A DNA stretch of 64,000 nucleotides from Rhyzopertha dominica. Lineage: Eukaryota > Arthropoda > Insecta > Coleoptera > Bostrichidae. The number at the start of each line of letters is the position of its first letter. Position 1 is the stretch's first letter. The DNA is taken from NCBI GenBank assembly GCA_025024175.1, contig QCXZ01000086.1, positions 744,001 through 808,000 of the forward strand, written 5' to 3'. Position numbers and translations under genes: made by a program. This document shows, piece after piece, positions 1-10,609 of this stretch. Under the pieces are notes generated by a model that saw only the letters and a list, made by a program, of their open reading frames with translations, was not told the origin of the DNA and made no database searches.

Positions 1-27
1 ACAAAGCGATGCAGATATTAGCTACTC

Positions 28-1290
28 CTAGTCAGTGATAAAAGGACCTAAATACACTAAAACCAAGTCATAAAGTGATGTTTGAAAAGTAGCATTCGAC
101 CAACTTGAAGGGAGTGTTTTTAAAGATACTGGCAGAGAGTTACACCCACGTACTGAATTAAAAGAATAAGAGCGCTGGAACAGAGATGTCCGAAAAGAAG
201 GTATATTTAATTTGTCTACCACTGAAATTTTACAAGATACACGATGCAACCTTCGAAGATGGAAGATAAACCTAACACAGTTGTTTTGGCACGACTTATA
301 ACATAAAACATGGAAAGAATACTACTAATCCATAATTAACGATAGGAGAACTAGAGATTCACACAGTTTTTTTCTAGTTTTGAAGTTTAATACCGAAAAG
401 TTTTGATACGGTAATTTTAAAAGTACAAATAGGATAGCTTTTTACTAATATAATTACAATGTTCATTCTAAGATAGTTTAGCGTCTATAATTAAACCCTA
501 AAATTTTGTGAGAACATCTGATGAAACATAGTGAAAATAACATACCGATAGTTTTTTCCTCATTCTAAGGAAGTCTGTTAGCTAAAAACCAATTTTTATC
601 TTTATGATAATATAACAAGTCAAGCAATGAACTGGAGCTGCTTATTATAGTATCGTCTGCATATAAAACAGCATCTTATTCATAATTATATAAATAGGAA
701 GGCAAGTCGTTGATGTAAATCAAAAATAACAGAGGTCCTACGATGAATCCTTAAGGAATACCAAATTCTGTTTTGTACATGTCAGAAAGTTCATCATTCA
801 TTCTAACTTGCTGAAATCTGTTCGATAGTTACGATATGAGAAGTTATGTACTGCTCGGATGGAAATTATAATAAAGAATAATATACAATCAAACATTGCG
901 CTGTAAAATCCACCATTTTCAAAGGAATTAGTGATGTTATTAAAGAAGAAATCTAAATTGTATGGCAGACAACAGTTTGTTCTCTTGAAAGTAATTAGTT
1001 ATTTGCTTTAAAAGTAATTTTTCGAAAAAATATTGGCAATAGAGAGATGGGTCTGTAATTACTAGGATCTTTAGTGTCGTCGTTTTTTGTGCAGAGGAAT
1101 AACTGTGGCAACTTCCAGACAATCGAGAAAAATATTTTCTTTGATGGCATAATTGAAGAGCTTAGTTAGCGGAATGATTAATTTATCTTTAACCAGTTGT
1201 ATGATTTTAGTAGTATTGAGGCCATAGATATCTTTGCTACATGTTTTTTTAACTCTGTATTGAGTTCCGGACTTCAATACAAGATACTAT
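28..1290 (-). mobile_element. Decayed non-LTR retrotransposon, reverse transcriptase part
   Basis: On the minus strand, broken reading frames resemble the reverse transcriptase of a jockey/CR1-like LINE. At 1277-1071 there is an N-terminal RT-like stretch with the shape 'LTKLFNYAIKENIF...ATVIPLHKK'. At 1122-940 a segment resembles the 'DPSxYxPISLL...FEKLL...YFQENKLLS' block. Around 780-610 there is a 'GPLLFLIYINDLPSYL' block and a YADD catalytic box, with in-frame stops. At 249-28 lies a C-terminal tail of the type 'FNSVRGCNSLPVSLKTL'. The order is colinear with a real RT, but frameshifts and stops show it is dead. The clade is not resolved. Confidence 0.8.
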
Positions 1291-1643
1291 CTTAAATACA
1301 AAAAAATATAATTATTATTATGTTCAATATCCATTATACTGATACGGCTAAATTTTGGCACAGTTACTCTAGGAGGATTTTGGTTGATCAATTGCCAACA
1401 AATTCGAGGATTATTATTGTGACATTTGATGTAAGCTTTTGGTTTTAGAGCTAAATTATAGCGATGTGACGGTAATTACAAAACGGTTGTTTAAACCAGT
1501 CCCCTCCATCGATGCATGTTACGCAGCGGTATAGGTGTTAAAAAGAGTAACACGCATTGATCGAGGAAAACTGTTGAAAACAGAGGTGTCGGCGATACGT
1601 GGTGGTACCATCTAGAACGGGGCGCTTGGAAATTGAACAGCCG

Positions 1644-1667
1644 TGACGTCAAACTCGAGTGACGTCA
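1644..1667. promoter_or_regulatory. Two perfect CRE palindromes upstream of GluCl
   Basis: The 8-bp palindrome TGACGTCA occurs at 1644-1651 and again at 1660-1667, separated by 8 bp. This is the full consensus for CREB/ATF-type bZIP dimers. It lies about 0.5 kb upstream of the GluCl start codon in a GC-richer stretch (about 1560-2130) that probably contains the promoter and 5' UTR. Function is inferred from the motif only. Confidence 0.5.
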
Positions 1668-2164
1668 GCAGAGCTCAGCAAGCTGCCTTGCAACGTAACA
1701 TTCAGCGCTTCCTGTCCGTTCTAAAATTATTCTACGATGTAGTAAGATAGTAGTATCGACAAAATAACCATTCCGTGCGTGAGACACGGGGAGGTCGCCA
1801 GGGGTCACGAAAATTAGAAGCCAGAAGCACCTAGAAGAGGAGTCGCGGCGTTTCTTTCGGAGGCGCGAGAAAAAATTTTTTGGCGACACCCCGGGCCGTT
1901 CGACCAATTCGGCTTGTGCGCGATTCTGCAAAAGCAGATGTGGTTAGTGCGCGAGATCCATCCGACGATCAATATAGCATCTCCCGAAGCGACGCTCAGT
2001 TCGGAACAGAGAGTAGTGGACGACCGTCGGGGAAGCCCGGTGCCGCTCTTCCTCTGCTGGTACACAAATTAACTGAAGGCATGACCCAATAAGGGTCGTG
2101 GTCGACCGGTGATGGCCTGCTTCAGCGAGTGATGGTTCTGGGGATGCGAGGAAACGCGGCGAAA

Positions 2165-5100
2165 ATGCACCGGTACACGTTGCTCGCGATGGTGGTCTGC
2201 AGCATCCACGTGTCGATGTAAGTAGCACCAGGGGTGGCGGTGATGGTGTGGTCCCACGTTGAACTTCTTCAGGTGCTCCAATGTCAAGGTCAACTTCCGC
2301 GAGAAGGAGAAGGAGATCCTGGATCAGATCCTGGGCAACGTCGGTCGCTACGACGCCAGGATTCGGCCATCTGGAGAGAACGGGACAGGTAAGAGATGGT
2401 TTTCAACGTTGCTCTTAGCGTTTCGTTTAGGTGAGGGTGGCGCAGAGCGGAGCTCTGTTGTTTATTGCTTGGTGTCCATAATATTAAGTGTAACACGTTG
2501 TCCATCGCTCCAGATGGACCTGCCATTGTCCGAGTAAACCTGTTTGTACGCAGCATAACTACCATTAGTGACATCAAGATGGTAAGTGGTGCGACGACGA
2601 CACCATGCATTATTATAGTGTAGAGTTCGCTACACGGGCCAGCATGGGGCGGAGGCGAACAGCGATACCATGGCCGAATAAGAAGCGTTGTTCGCCGCCA
2701 ATCTGTCTAGCTTCGTAGGTTAAGTAGCATTAATTACCGTAAACATTGCTGTATGAACGCGTTATTCCGACTGGGTACTAGATATTGCTCCAGCCAGGCC
2801 GCCCGGACGGTGCTGGTGCCTCATTGCCTCTTGTACTTCCGACAATAATCGGTATGATGTCCACTAATTGATCCGTTGTTTTCTNTTTAAATGCTAGATG
2901 GACCGGCTCTTGTTCGCGTCAACATATTTATAAGAAGTATCTCAAAGATAGATGACGTAACCATGGTAAGTGGTTGTTGGCATCGTATATAGAATGACAC
3001 CTTTATTTGTAGTCGATAACTACGTAGTGTGATCCAAGCATTCTCGCCCTAATAAAGAACGAGCGGAAATCGGACAAATACGTTATTTTATTTTCACCCC
3101 TTTGTATACTAACGCCAAACTAAACTTTCAATTCTCAAGTACCCAGCTTTTGGCCTAATTGTTCTTAGATTTCGACCTACATTACAAAAAATCGTCAAAA
3201 TATACTTTTACTGATCCCTGTCAGTAAAAAGTTAATATTTCTTTGGCATCGGAAAAACAATCAAGAGCGTAATTATACTAATCTCACCCCCTATCAGAGA
3301 AAATCAAAAACAAGTACGACAACTTTAGTTGGCGCCTATAATACAAATTAGTCCGGGCAATATACAATGAAAATTTTTTAGACCAAGTTGTTACTGTACT
3401 GTTTGTCCTTAAAAGCGTCTACTATAGTAGGACCTCGTTTTATAATTTAGAATTTGCACAACTGTTCCCGATTAGTTTCAACTACTCACACTAGAAACTT
3501 TCGAAATTTAAGCCAGAAGCGAATAAAGATAAAGTTTTAATAATTGTTACACCGTAGAAAGAGACTCTAGCTAACAATGACAAAACTCAAAATAAGAAAA
3601 TAATGAAACATCCGCGCCAAAACAATCTGTGGACAGCCGTTTCGGCTTATAAAGCCTTCTCAGCACAGCTAAAATCCTAACGCAGGCAACACGACACAGA
3701 TCTGCCTTCCCTTATATATGCGCCAACGTAGGCGATGTATATGCAACAATTAGAATACCATCTGGTGACAATTTAAAGGTACTACGGTAGCCCAGTTTAT
3801 AAGCTGAAACACCTGTTCACAGATTGTTTTGACGCCGGCGACATGGCATAAACTTGCGAACTGCAGTAATCGTCGTTGGGTTTTTAAACCCCCGAACCAA
3901 AATGGATTACACAGAGACAAGAGGAGGTGTCACTTCGCATTTTGAAGCAAAACAGTTAAAATAATGATGATTTTGAGTGGGGTTGATTATATTGATGCCA
4001 GATAATATTACCTTCACAGTTACAAGACATCAGTGAAAGGATACCATATTTCATTCCAACGATTTTGTACACATTAGGAGTGCTGTATACAAATTTTTAA
4101 CAAATATTTAGCGTCCAAAAATGGGCTAGAAAAGTACTTGCTTCAGTTTTTTGGGATTGATTATCCGGAGAAGAGAGAATTGTTGACAAAATTAACAGTA
4201 AACTATACGCGATTTAGGGTTGCAACTGGTATACCATCTTCCATATTCAGGTGGCTCCATATGACTACTATCTATATGCCAAACTGAAACGAGTCTCAAA
4301 TGGCGCAAGTATTCAAGAAAAAAGAACAGTTCTGGGTACGATGAAATACCTATGAACCTTGTTAAATATTGTAAAGCCGAACCAACTTAGCCCGTAACAT
4401 TTGCAAGTAAATAAATATGCGCCTTGAGAAAAATCATCATAGTACCTTCTTAGTTGAGTCGATTTTGATCAGTTTCAACGTTTTGGACGAAAGTTGTGTA
4501 AAACGTTTCGAATATTGCGATTTGCTCCTCGATAACGCAGGAGTTAAGGAGTTGTTTTTTTTAACACCTATATTATGAAATGTGCAGATAACAAACTTTT
4601 ATCTGAAACGTTTTGACACGGAAAGAAACGGTCTCGCAAGTTGCCTATTTTATTTGTTTCATTTAATGTAGCGGGTGTTGTAATATGCTATTATGTGGAA
4701 TACCCTCTTCCAAGGACTTTGTTGAGAAAATTCACTATTACTTTAGTGAAAGTACTGTCAGTGTTCCGATGTTTGAACAACAGTCTAGTTTTGTTCCGCT
4801 ATAAAAATTACGCGATTCATCGGAAGAAAAATGTTTACTTGAATCGGACTAAAGCAATGGTTAAATGCTAGAGGAACTGGAAATGGTGTCATTTACATAA
4901 TAAGTATTCAATTAAGTCATCAAGTCACTTATAGTTTGCTGATGAATGAATCTACCACGAACACTTCCCGTGTAAAGGAAATATTAAAGTTAAACGTAAA
5001 CTTTCGAATGAACCGTTAGTCTAAAGTAGAGGCATTCACGAGAAAATTCCTACTGTGTGCATCGAATCTAGTTAGAGGACTAGAATAGCCCCTCTGCAGA

Positions 5101-8100
5101 AGTTCTAGTCTTAAAAACTATTACTTTCTTTTTACCTAGTAGTTTTTTTTTAAATTTTATCATGCAGTTCCTATTTTCTGTATGTTCATAAAAGTCAGAT
5201 TTTCCCGTTTATTTAGCTACTTAAAAAGACTTCGATGCAACGTTAGGTTCTGAATACTTGGACCGCACCACGTATGTATATTTTAATCTGGATGGTAGCA
5301 TATAGTTCATCTTATAATCTCCTGTGGGGCGGGACGGCCGTGCGTGATATGCTTTCGATGTTTGTGGAGAAAAAATTAGCAGCAGCGTCTGATACACCGC
5401 ATGTTCTGCATGCGGACACGGCCAGTGCGAGATGTGATTGGCGCCAAGCCCCCGCAGTAGAGACTTCTTCTTGCCTTTCCGTTTCAGCACTGCTGAAGGC
5501 TGTTCTTCCGTTATTAAAGTCTAGTTCTTTCTATGTACAATCGCCCCGACCGATAAGTAAGCGTGTGGTTCGCCAGTCATGTCGAGTATTGGACGGTTGA
5601 CTCAGATTTCTACGTGATAAATGAGGGCACCAGCACCAACAAGCATTGTGTGTTTGAACGAGCTGCAGGCCCCCGCGATCAAACGTTTGTTACTGCAGTT
5701 TGTCAGATGCTACCGCTGCATGGCTATATCCTCCCTCTTTTGCAAATCGCCGACGCTTTATTGTTGTCTTATGCATGCACGATTGGGCGATGCCTCCCGC
5801 CCGCATATTAGCATCGTTTACTGTCATTGCTCCGAAACGCAGAGAAAATGGTAAGCACGAAATGCAAACAGAAATGCCCAGTCTCTCGACCGGGCCTTCC
5901 AAACTGTAAGGATTTTCAGCTCAGAAGGTTATTCATTTACAAAGATGTACAAGAACGGGAATCACAAATTAACTATCGCCCTCAAACTTACAGTTACACT
6001 TACAAAAAGGTGAAGATTAGTTACTTATTGCCCCAAAGGCAAATTCTTACTCAATTTTTTACCTGCCACTTGTAATGTACAAACAATTCACCAGATTTTA
6101 CACGCAGTTAGCAAAGTCTGGTTGACCAGCATTAGCAACAAAATTGTTATAAATTTTTCTTTATTGGCTCAATAACAAATATTCAGAACGCCGGTGATCC
6201 AAACTTTCAACTTTAGGGCAATGTTGGACCACACACGTGTAGGCTGAAGGAAGAAAAGTTTCTGCAGTTACATTCGCTTTACAGAATCTTCACCTTCTCC
6301 TCCATGTTCATTACTGTGGTAAATTTGAAAAAATAAGGATATTTTGTATATTGTCTAACATGCATAATGTGTTTAAACATTTATGCATTCTAGGATTATA
6401 GTTTTCCAATTCCAGATGTAAGGTCAAGTCTTATTTTTCTTCAGCAAGTTGTTCCAGGCTGCACTCTTATCTCTTTGAACGTATCAACACAAGAATTTTA
6501 ACAGTTATTGATACATGATATACAATTTGATCGAATGAACCCCATAAAATAGCTGAATAGCATCATTCCTTGTTTGCTGTGTCTTCTCTTTAATTCACCA
6601 ACCAACATTTCTATTCAATGCAAGACAGTTAACTATTGAGGACTTTTTTTCAAACCATAAACAATTGGATAATGCTATACGTGATTATTCCGATTGAGAA
6701 TGAGCTCCTGTACCATAATTTATGAGACACGTGTAAATTGTGACATATCATTAAAATGTTTGCATTATGTACTTACAATTTTATGCGTTTCATCGTTGCA
6801 ATAAACAATGCTAATACACCTTCCCCGCCCAACTCTTCAACTCTGTGAATTTTTAGGAATATAGTGTGCAGTTGACTTTCCGCGAGGAATGGGTAGACGA
6901 AAGATTAAAGTTTAACGATTTCGGTGGTCGTTTAAAATATCTCACCCTAACAGAAGCCAATAAAGTCTGGATGCCGGATCTGTTCTTTGCCAATGAAAAG
7001 GAAGGACATTTTCACAAAATTATCATGCCCAATGTCTACATTCGGATATTTCCTTACGGTCTTGTTTTGTACAGTATAAGGTATGCGGTCACTTTCAGCA
7101 CTGGCTGTTTTATAATTACAAAAAAATTGCAGAGTTTCGCTNACGCTATCCTGCCCGATGAATCTAAAACTGTACCCCTTAGATCGACAAATTTGCTCGT
7201 TACGTATGGCCAGCTGTAAGTATTATACTTTATCGTGAGCCAGGCAGTAGAATTCATGGCGATTATTGTTTAGACGGCTGGACGACTGACGACTTGGTCT
7301 TCCTTTGGAGACAAGGTGATCCAGTACAAATAATTAAAAATCTGCATCTTCCACGATTCACTTTAGAAAAATTCCTAACTTATTATTGTAACAGCAAGAC
7401 TAACACAGGTAAATCCACTCACACTCAGTTCCTGAAGTAATGCAACGGACAGATGCATTACTTTAGGAGTCGAATGTACATGAGATCCAAGAGGAAGTCT
7501 TCACCCGCGATCATTTTTAGGAGAATACAGCTGCCTAAAAGTGGACTTAATATTCAAACGGGAATTCAGTTACTACCTGATTCAAATCTACATACCCTGC
7601 TGCATGTTGGTCATAGTATCGTGGGTTTCCTTCTGGCTTGACCAGGGAGCCGTGCCCGCTCGTGTGTCACTAGGTATTCCGACTACATTTTCTGGTTGTA
7701 TCCGCTTAAAGGTCTCCTTTCAGGTGTAACTACGTTACTCACAATGGCCACACAAACTTCAGGAATAAACGCTTCTCTACCGCCCGTTTCGTATACTAAA
7801 GCCATAGATGTGTGGACAGGCGTGTGTTTGACATTTGTATTTGGAGCTCTGCTGGAGTTCGCCCTGGTAAATTACGCTTCTCGCTCCGACATGCACAGGG
7901 AAAACATGAAGAAGCAGAGACGACAGTGCGAACTGGAACATGCCGCGTCAATGGACGCCACCTCCGACGTTATAGACACAGAGAGCAATGCCACATTTGC
8001 GATGGTAGGCTTTTCTGTCGCTTTTTCCTATTACAGTCAGGTGTCAGATGGGAAATTTTATGAAACAAGTATGGAAGATGGCTTATTCTCTTCGTCTGGA

Positions 8101-9312
8101 TATGGAGAATTGTATTTTCCATGGTAGCCAACCGAGAACCTCCCCCCATACTATTGTTTCATTATTTTACCTATGGGACACTTTTCTGTACAGGGTGTAT
8201 CATTAGTACGTGAAGGGAGTATTGTTATTCGTAAGCTATGAAAGATACAGAGTAACCCTTACTCAATTTTAAAGGTCTACAAACTAAAAATATTAGCAAC
8301 TATACAGGGTGTCCCAATTAGTCTGAGCTAATATAGAACACCCCACTTTTTCTACTAACTAATTATTCTATACAACTTTGTAATAGCATTGCCTATACTT
8401 AAAATGAATATTTTTCAGAGATATAGCGAATTTTTGTATAAAATAATTTTTATTCTTGCGTGGTATCATATTCATCTAGTTGGCTGCGTGCGGTATTTAC
8501 GTTAGACTCTAAAGATTAATATAAGAGCTGATCATTAAGCAAGAGAATGTTGAAAAACTAGCTGAAATACCCCGAAAGACTTTGTCCAAGGACAGAAGTA
8601 TTTGCCACATTCACTGGATACATTTCATATACAAATCGCAAAAGAAGTGTTAGGAGAATTTTAAAGGAAAACTGCTTCCATCTTTACCACGTCCAGCTTC
8701 ATCAATAGTTGTTAGAATGTGATTTTGAAAACAAGCAAAATTCCTTTAAGCACATGCTGGCAAAACTGGAGGAACTGCCAAAATTTTTAAGGTCTATAAA
8801 TAATCAAAATGAAGATGTATGTGGTTTCAAAATGTACGCCGATTCATGAATTATTAGTTCTGTATTACGAGGACAAGGCGATAAGGCGCGATGATCCTGT
8901 TAGCTGCCCCCCTCATAGTCCTGATTTGACTCCTCTATAGGTTTATCAATTACCTCTATTCAAAAATGCAATAAAAATAATAACGTAATAAACCTTCAAA
9001 ATGAGTAGGGGTTCCTTTTCTCTTTCATAGCTACATCTGATATCTGACTATCAGTTTCGGTTATTTATTCTATTTCAGAAGCCTCTGGTACGACATCCCG
9101 GTGATCCGATGGGTATGGATAAAGTTCGCCAGTGCGAAATACACATGCAGCCAGCTCGACCCAATTGTTGCAGATCATGGCTATCCAAGTTTCCAACAAG
9201 ATCCAAACGGATCGATGTCATTTCTAGGATTACGTTTCCACTTGTATTTGCTCTGTTCAATGTGATTTATTGGTCCACGTATTTGTTCCGCGAAGAAGCT
9301 GAGGAAACGTAA
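2165..9312 (+). CDS. GluCl: Glutamate-gated chloride channel (GluCl), complete, 9 coding exons per transcript
   Basis: Pentameric Cys-loop ligand-gated anion channel of neurons and muscle, the target of avermectins. Coding exons: 2165-2217, 2273-2388, 3a 2514-2581 or 3b 2898-2965, 6857-7080, 7133-7215, 7274-7408, 7521-7673, 7724-8004, 9079-9312; all junctions are GT-AG and in phase. About 448 aa, close to the fly protein. Seen: signal peptide ([16 protein letters not shown]), '[16 protein letters not shown]' N-terminus, Cys-loop with 13 residues between cysteines ([16 protein letters not shown]), the second cysteine pair ([13 protein letters not shown]), M1 ([19 protein letters not shown]), the anion-channel PAR motif before M2, M2 ([16 protein letters not shown]), M3, a long M3-M4 loop, and M4 ([20 protein letters not shown]). 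An in-frame ATG at 2132 would add 11 residues; 2165 is preferred because the signal peptide starts there. Ns at 2885 (intron) and 7141 (third codon position) do no harm. Confidence 0.96.
2514..2581 (+). CDS. GluCl: GluCl alternative exon 3, copy a
   Basis: 68-nt exon flanked by AG (2512-2513) and GTAAGT (2582). It supplies extracellular-domain residues '[20 protein letters not shown]' and ends in IKM, joining in phase to exon 4 ([12 protein letters not shown]). It resembles the second copy at 2898-2965 in length, phase and sequence. Because 68 is not a multiple of three, using both copies or neither would shift the frame, so the pair must be mutually exclusive. Alternative exon 3 usage is established for insect GluCl genes. 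Confidence 0.92.
2898..2965 (+). CDS. GluCl: GluCl alternative exon 3, copy b
   Basis: 68-nt exon with acceptor AG at 2896-2897 and donor GTAAGT at 2966. It encodes '[20 protein letters not shown]' followed by VTM. The 'SKIDD' ending corresponds to the common fly isoform, while copy a has 'TTISD'. The exon lies 316 nt downstream of copy a and 3.9 kb before exon 4. I looked through 2966-6856 for a third copy, known in some insects, and found none. Confidence 0.92.
2966..6856 (+). other. Long GluCl intron before exon 4
   Basis: 3.9 kb without recognisable coding sequence. Most of it is AT-rich. About 5320-5910 is GC-richer and has several overlapping open frames of 70-110 codons on both strands, none of which I recognise. 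A long intron after alternative exons often carries splicing or transcriptional control elements, but nothing specific can be named here. Confidence 0.5.
8302..9000 (+). mobile_element. Tc1/mariner-superfamily transposase relic in last GluCl intron
   Basis: The segment opens with an ACAGGGTGTCCCAATTAG-type end at about 8305 and near its 3' side encodes '[12 protein letters not shown]' (about 8903-8940), the hallmark P-P-x-S-P-D-L-x-P block around the last catalytic Asp of DDE_3-type transposases. It is followed almost at once by a stop, and the rest of the frame is broken. It is a dead insertion in the 8005-9078 intron. The exact family and the 3' end are not determined. Confidence 0.65.
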
Positions 9313-9410
9313 ACTTTACATGTGATTTTTCATCTCTTGACATTTTTTGCATATATTTAAGATATTTTACTGACGACTTATTGTCATTCCATTCCCATTA
9401 TATGGGCGAC

Positions 9411-10609
9411 ATGGGCGTGGCCAGGATTTTGTTTTGGGGGGGTGATAATGAGATGATCGAGTGTTATGGAATTTTCCAAAGAGAAAGATTTATTCATCAC
9501 GTTGGGCCGTGTGGCGTTTTGTAGATGTTTAGGTACGTATATTGTAGTTATAAATATTTTGTCGGTGTGTACTTCTAATCAAGTCTAAATATCGCGCACC
9601 CTCTGTTCAAAACGCCGGTAAATATCGTTTTTCAAATTAGGTATCTTTCAAGTTACACAATAATTATCCTATTGGCGACAAAACAAATTTTATTTGATGG
9701 CATATTCATGAAATAAATTTGCATCTAGATCGCAACTACTTGTGAGTGATTTTTTATTGATTCCTGTTATCGATACGCATGAGTCGTTACACTACCATTT
9801 CGGAATGATCTACTAATTTATTTTAAATTGAACTTTTCTTCATTTTATAATTTGCCAAAAACTATCTATGTTATTAATATTTTTTGGGATAACTTTACTG
9901 TGATTTTTGCACATACTGATGCTTTGACAGTTAGCCTCAAAATTGGACGGCCCAAATTCGTGGTTCTTCGATTTCTTACGCTTGGAGGCTTTATTATAAT
10001 ACTTTTCGAAACTATTAAGAAATGTGTGCAGTAAAGTCAAGGAAACTAAACAATTTGCTTTTACAATCAGTAGTTGTTTTGCAGAAAAAAATCAAATGTT
10101 TTGAGACAAGCCTATACTATGAAGAGTATTTCATAGTAAAACATCTGTTTAATGTGTACAGTTATAATATGTTTTATTTTGCACCTTTACTTATTTGTTT
10201 CAAATACGTATAAGTTATAATGTGTTTTTAAGTGAATTTGACATACGTGTGCATATTTAGATATAATAAGGCGTATACAGTATATTCCCGCTAATACGAA
10301 CACTGATACGTAATTGTTCTTGCAAATTGATCTTCACACAGTGCGCAGTGCATTGAGCATAGTTTTAACAAAATGAAAATATTTTCACTGGACTTTGAAA
10401 ATTGACCTTTAGCGTTACACTACTAGATAATGAAAAATTATAATCTGATTATTATTATTAGCGGGAGTGCACTGTATATACATTTTCTATTAAAGTTAGG
10501 TGTATATATTCTGTGACAAACTAGTAGACTGTTAAAAATCTCTTGAATTTTGAAAATAATATTTTATTCGTTTGTACCCCCAAAACCCCCCTTCGGCTAC
10601 GCCTATGCG
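9411..10609. mobile_element. DNA-transposon-like element with similar inverted ends
   Basis: The left end (9411-9452) reads GGGCGTGGCCAGGATTTT followed by a T/G-run. The right end (10571-10609), read on the minus strand, begins GCATAGGCGTAGCC and then has a similar G-run and TTTTGGGGG. The ends are thus imperfect inverted repeats enclosing about 1.2 kb. Inside are opposing AT-rich open frames of 66-68 codons (9828-10040) that I do not recognise. Likely a non-autonomous or decayed DNA element inserted downstream of GluCl. Confidence 0.5.
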
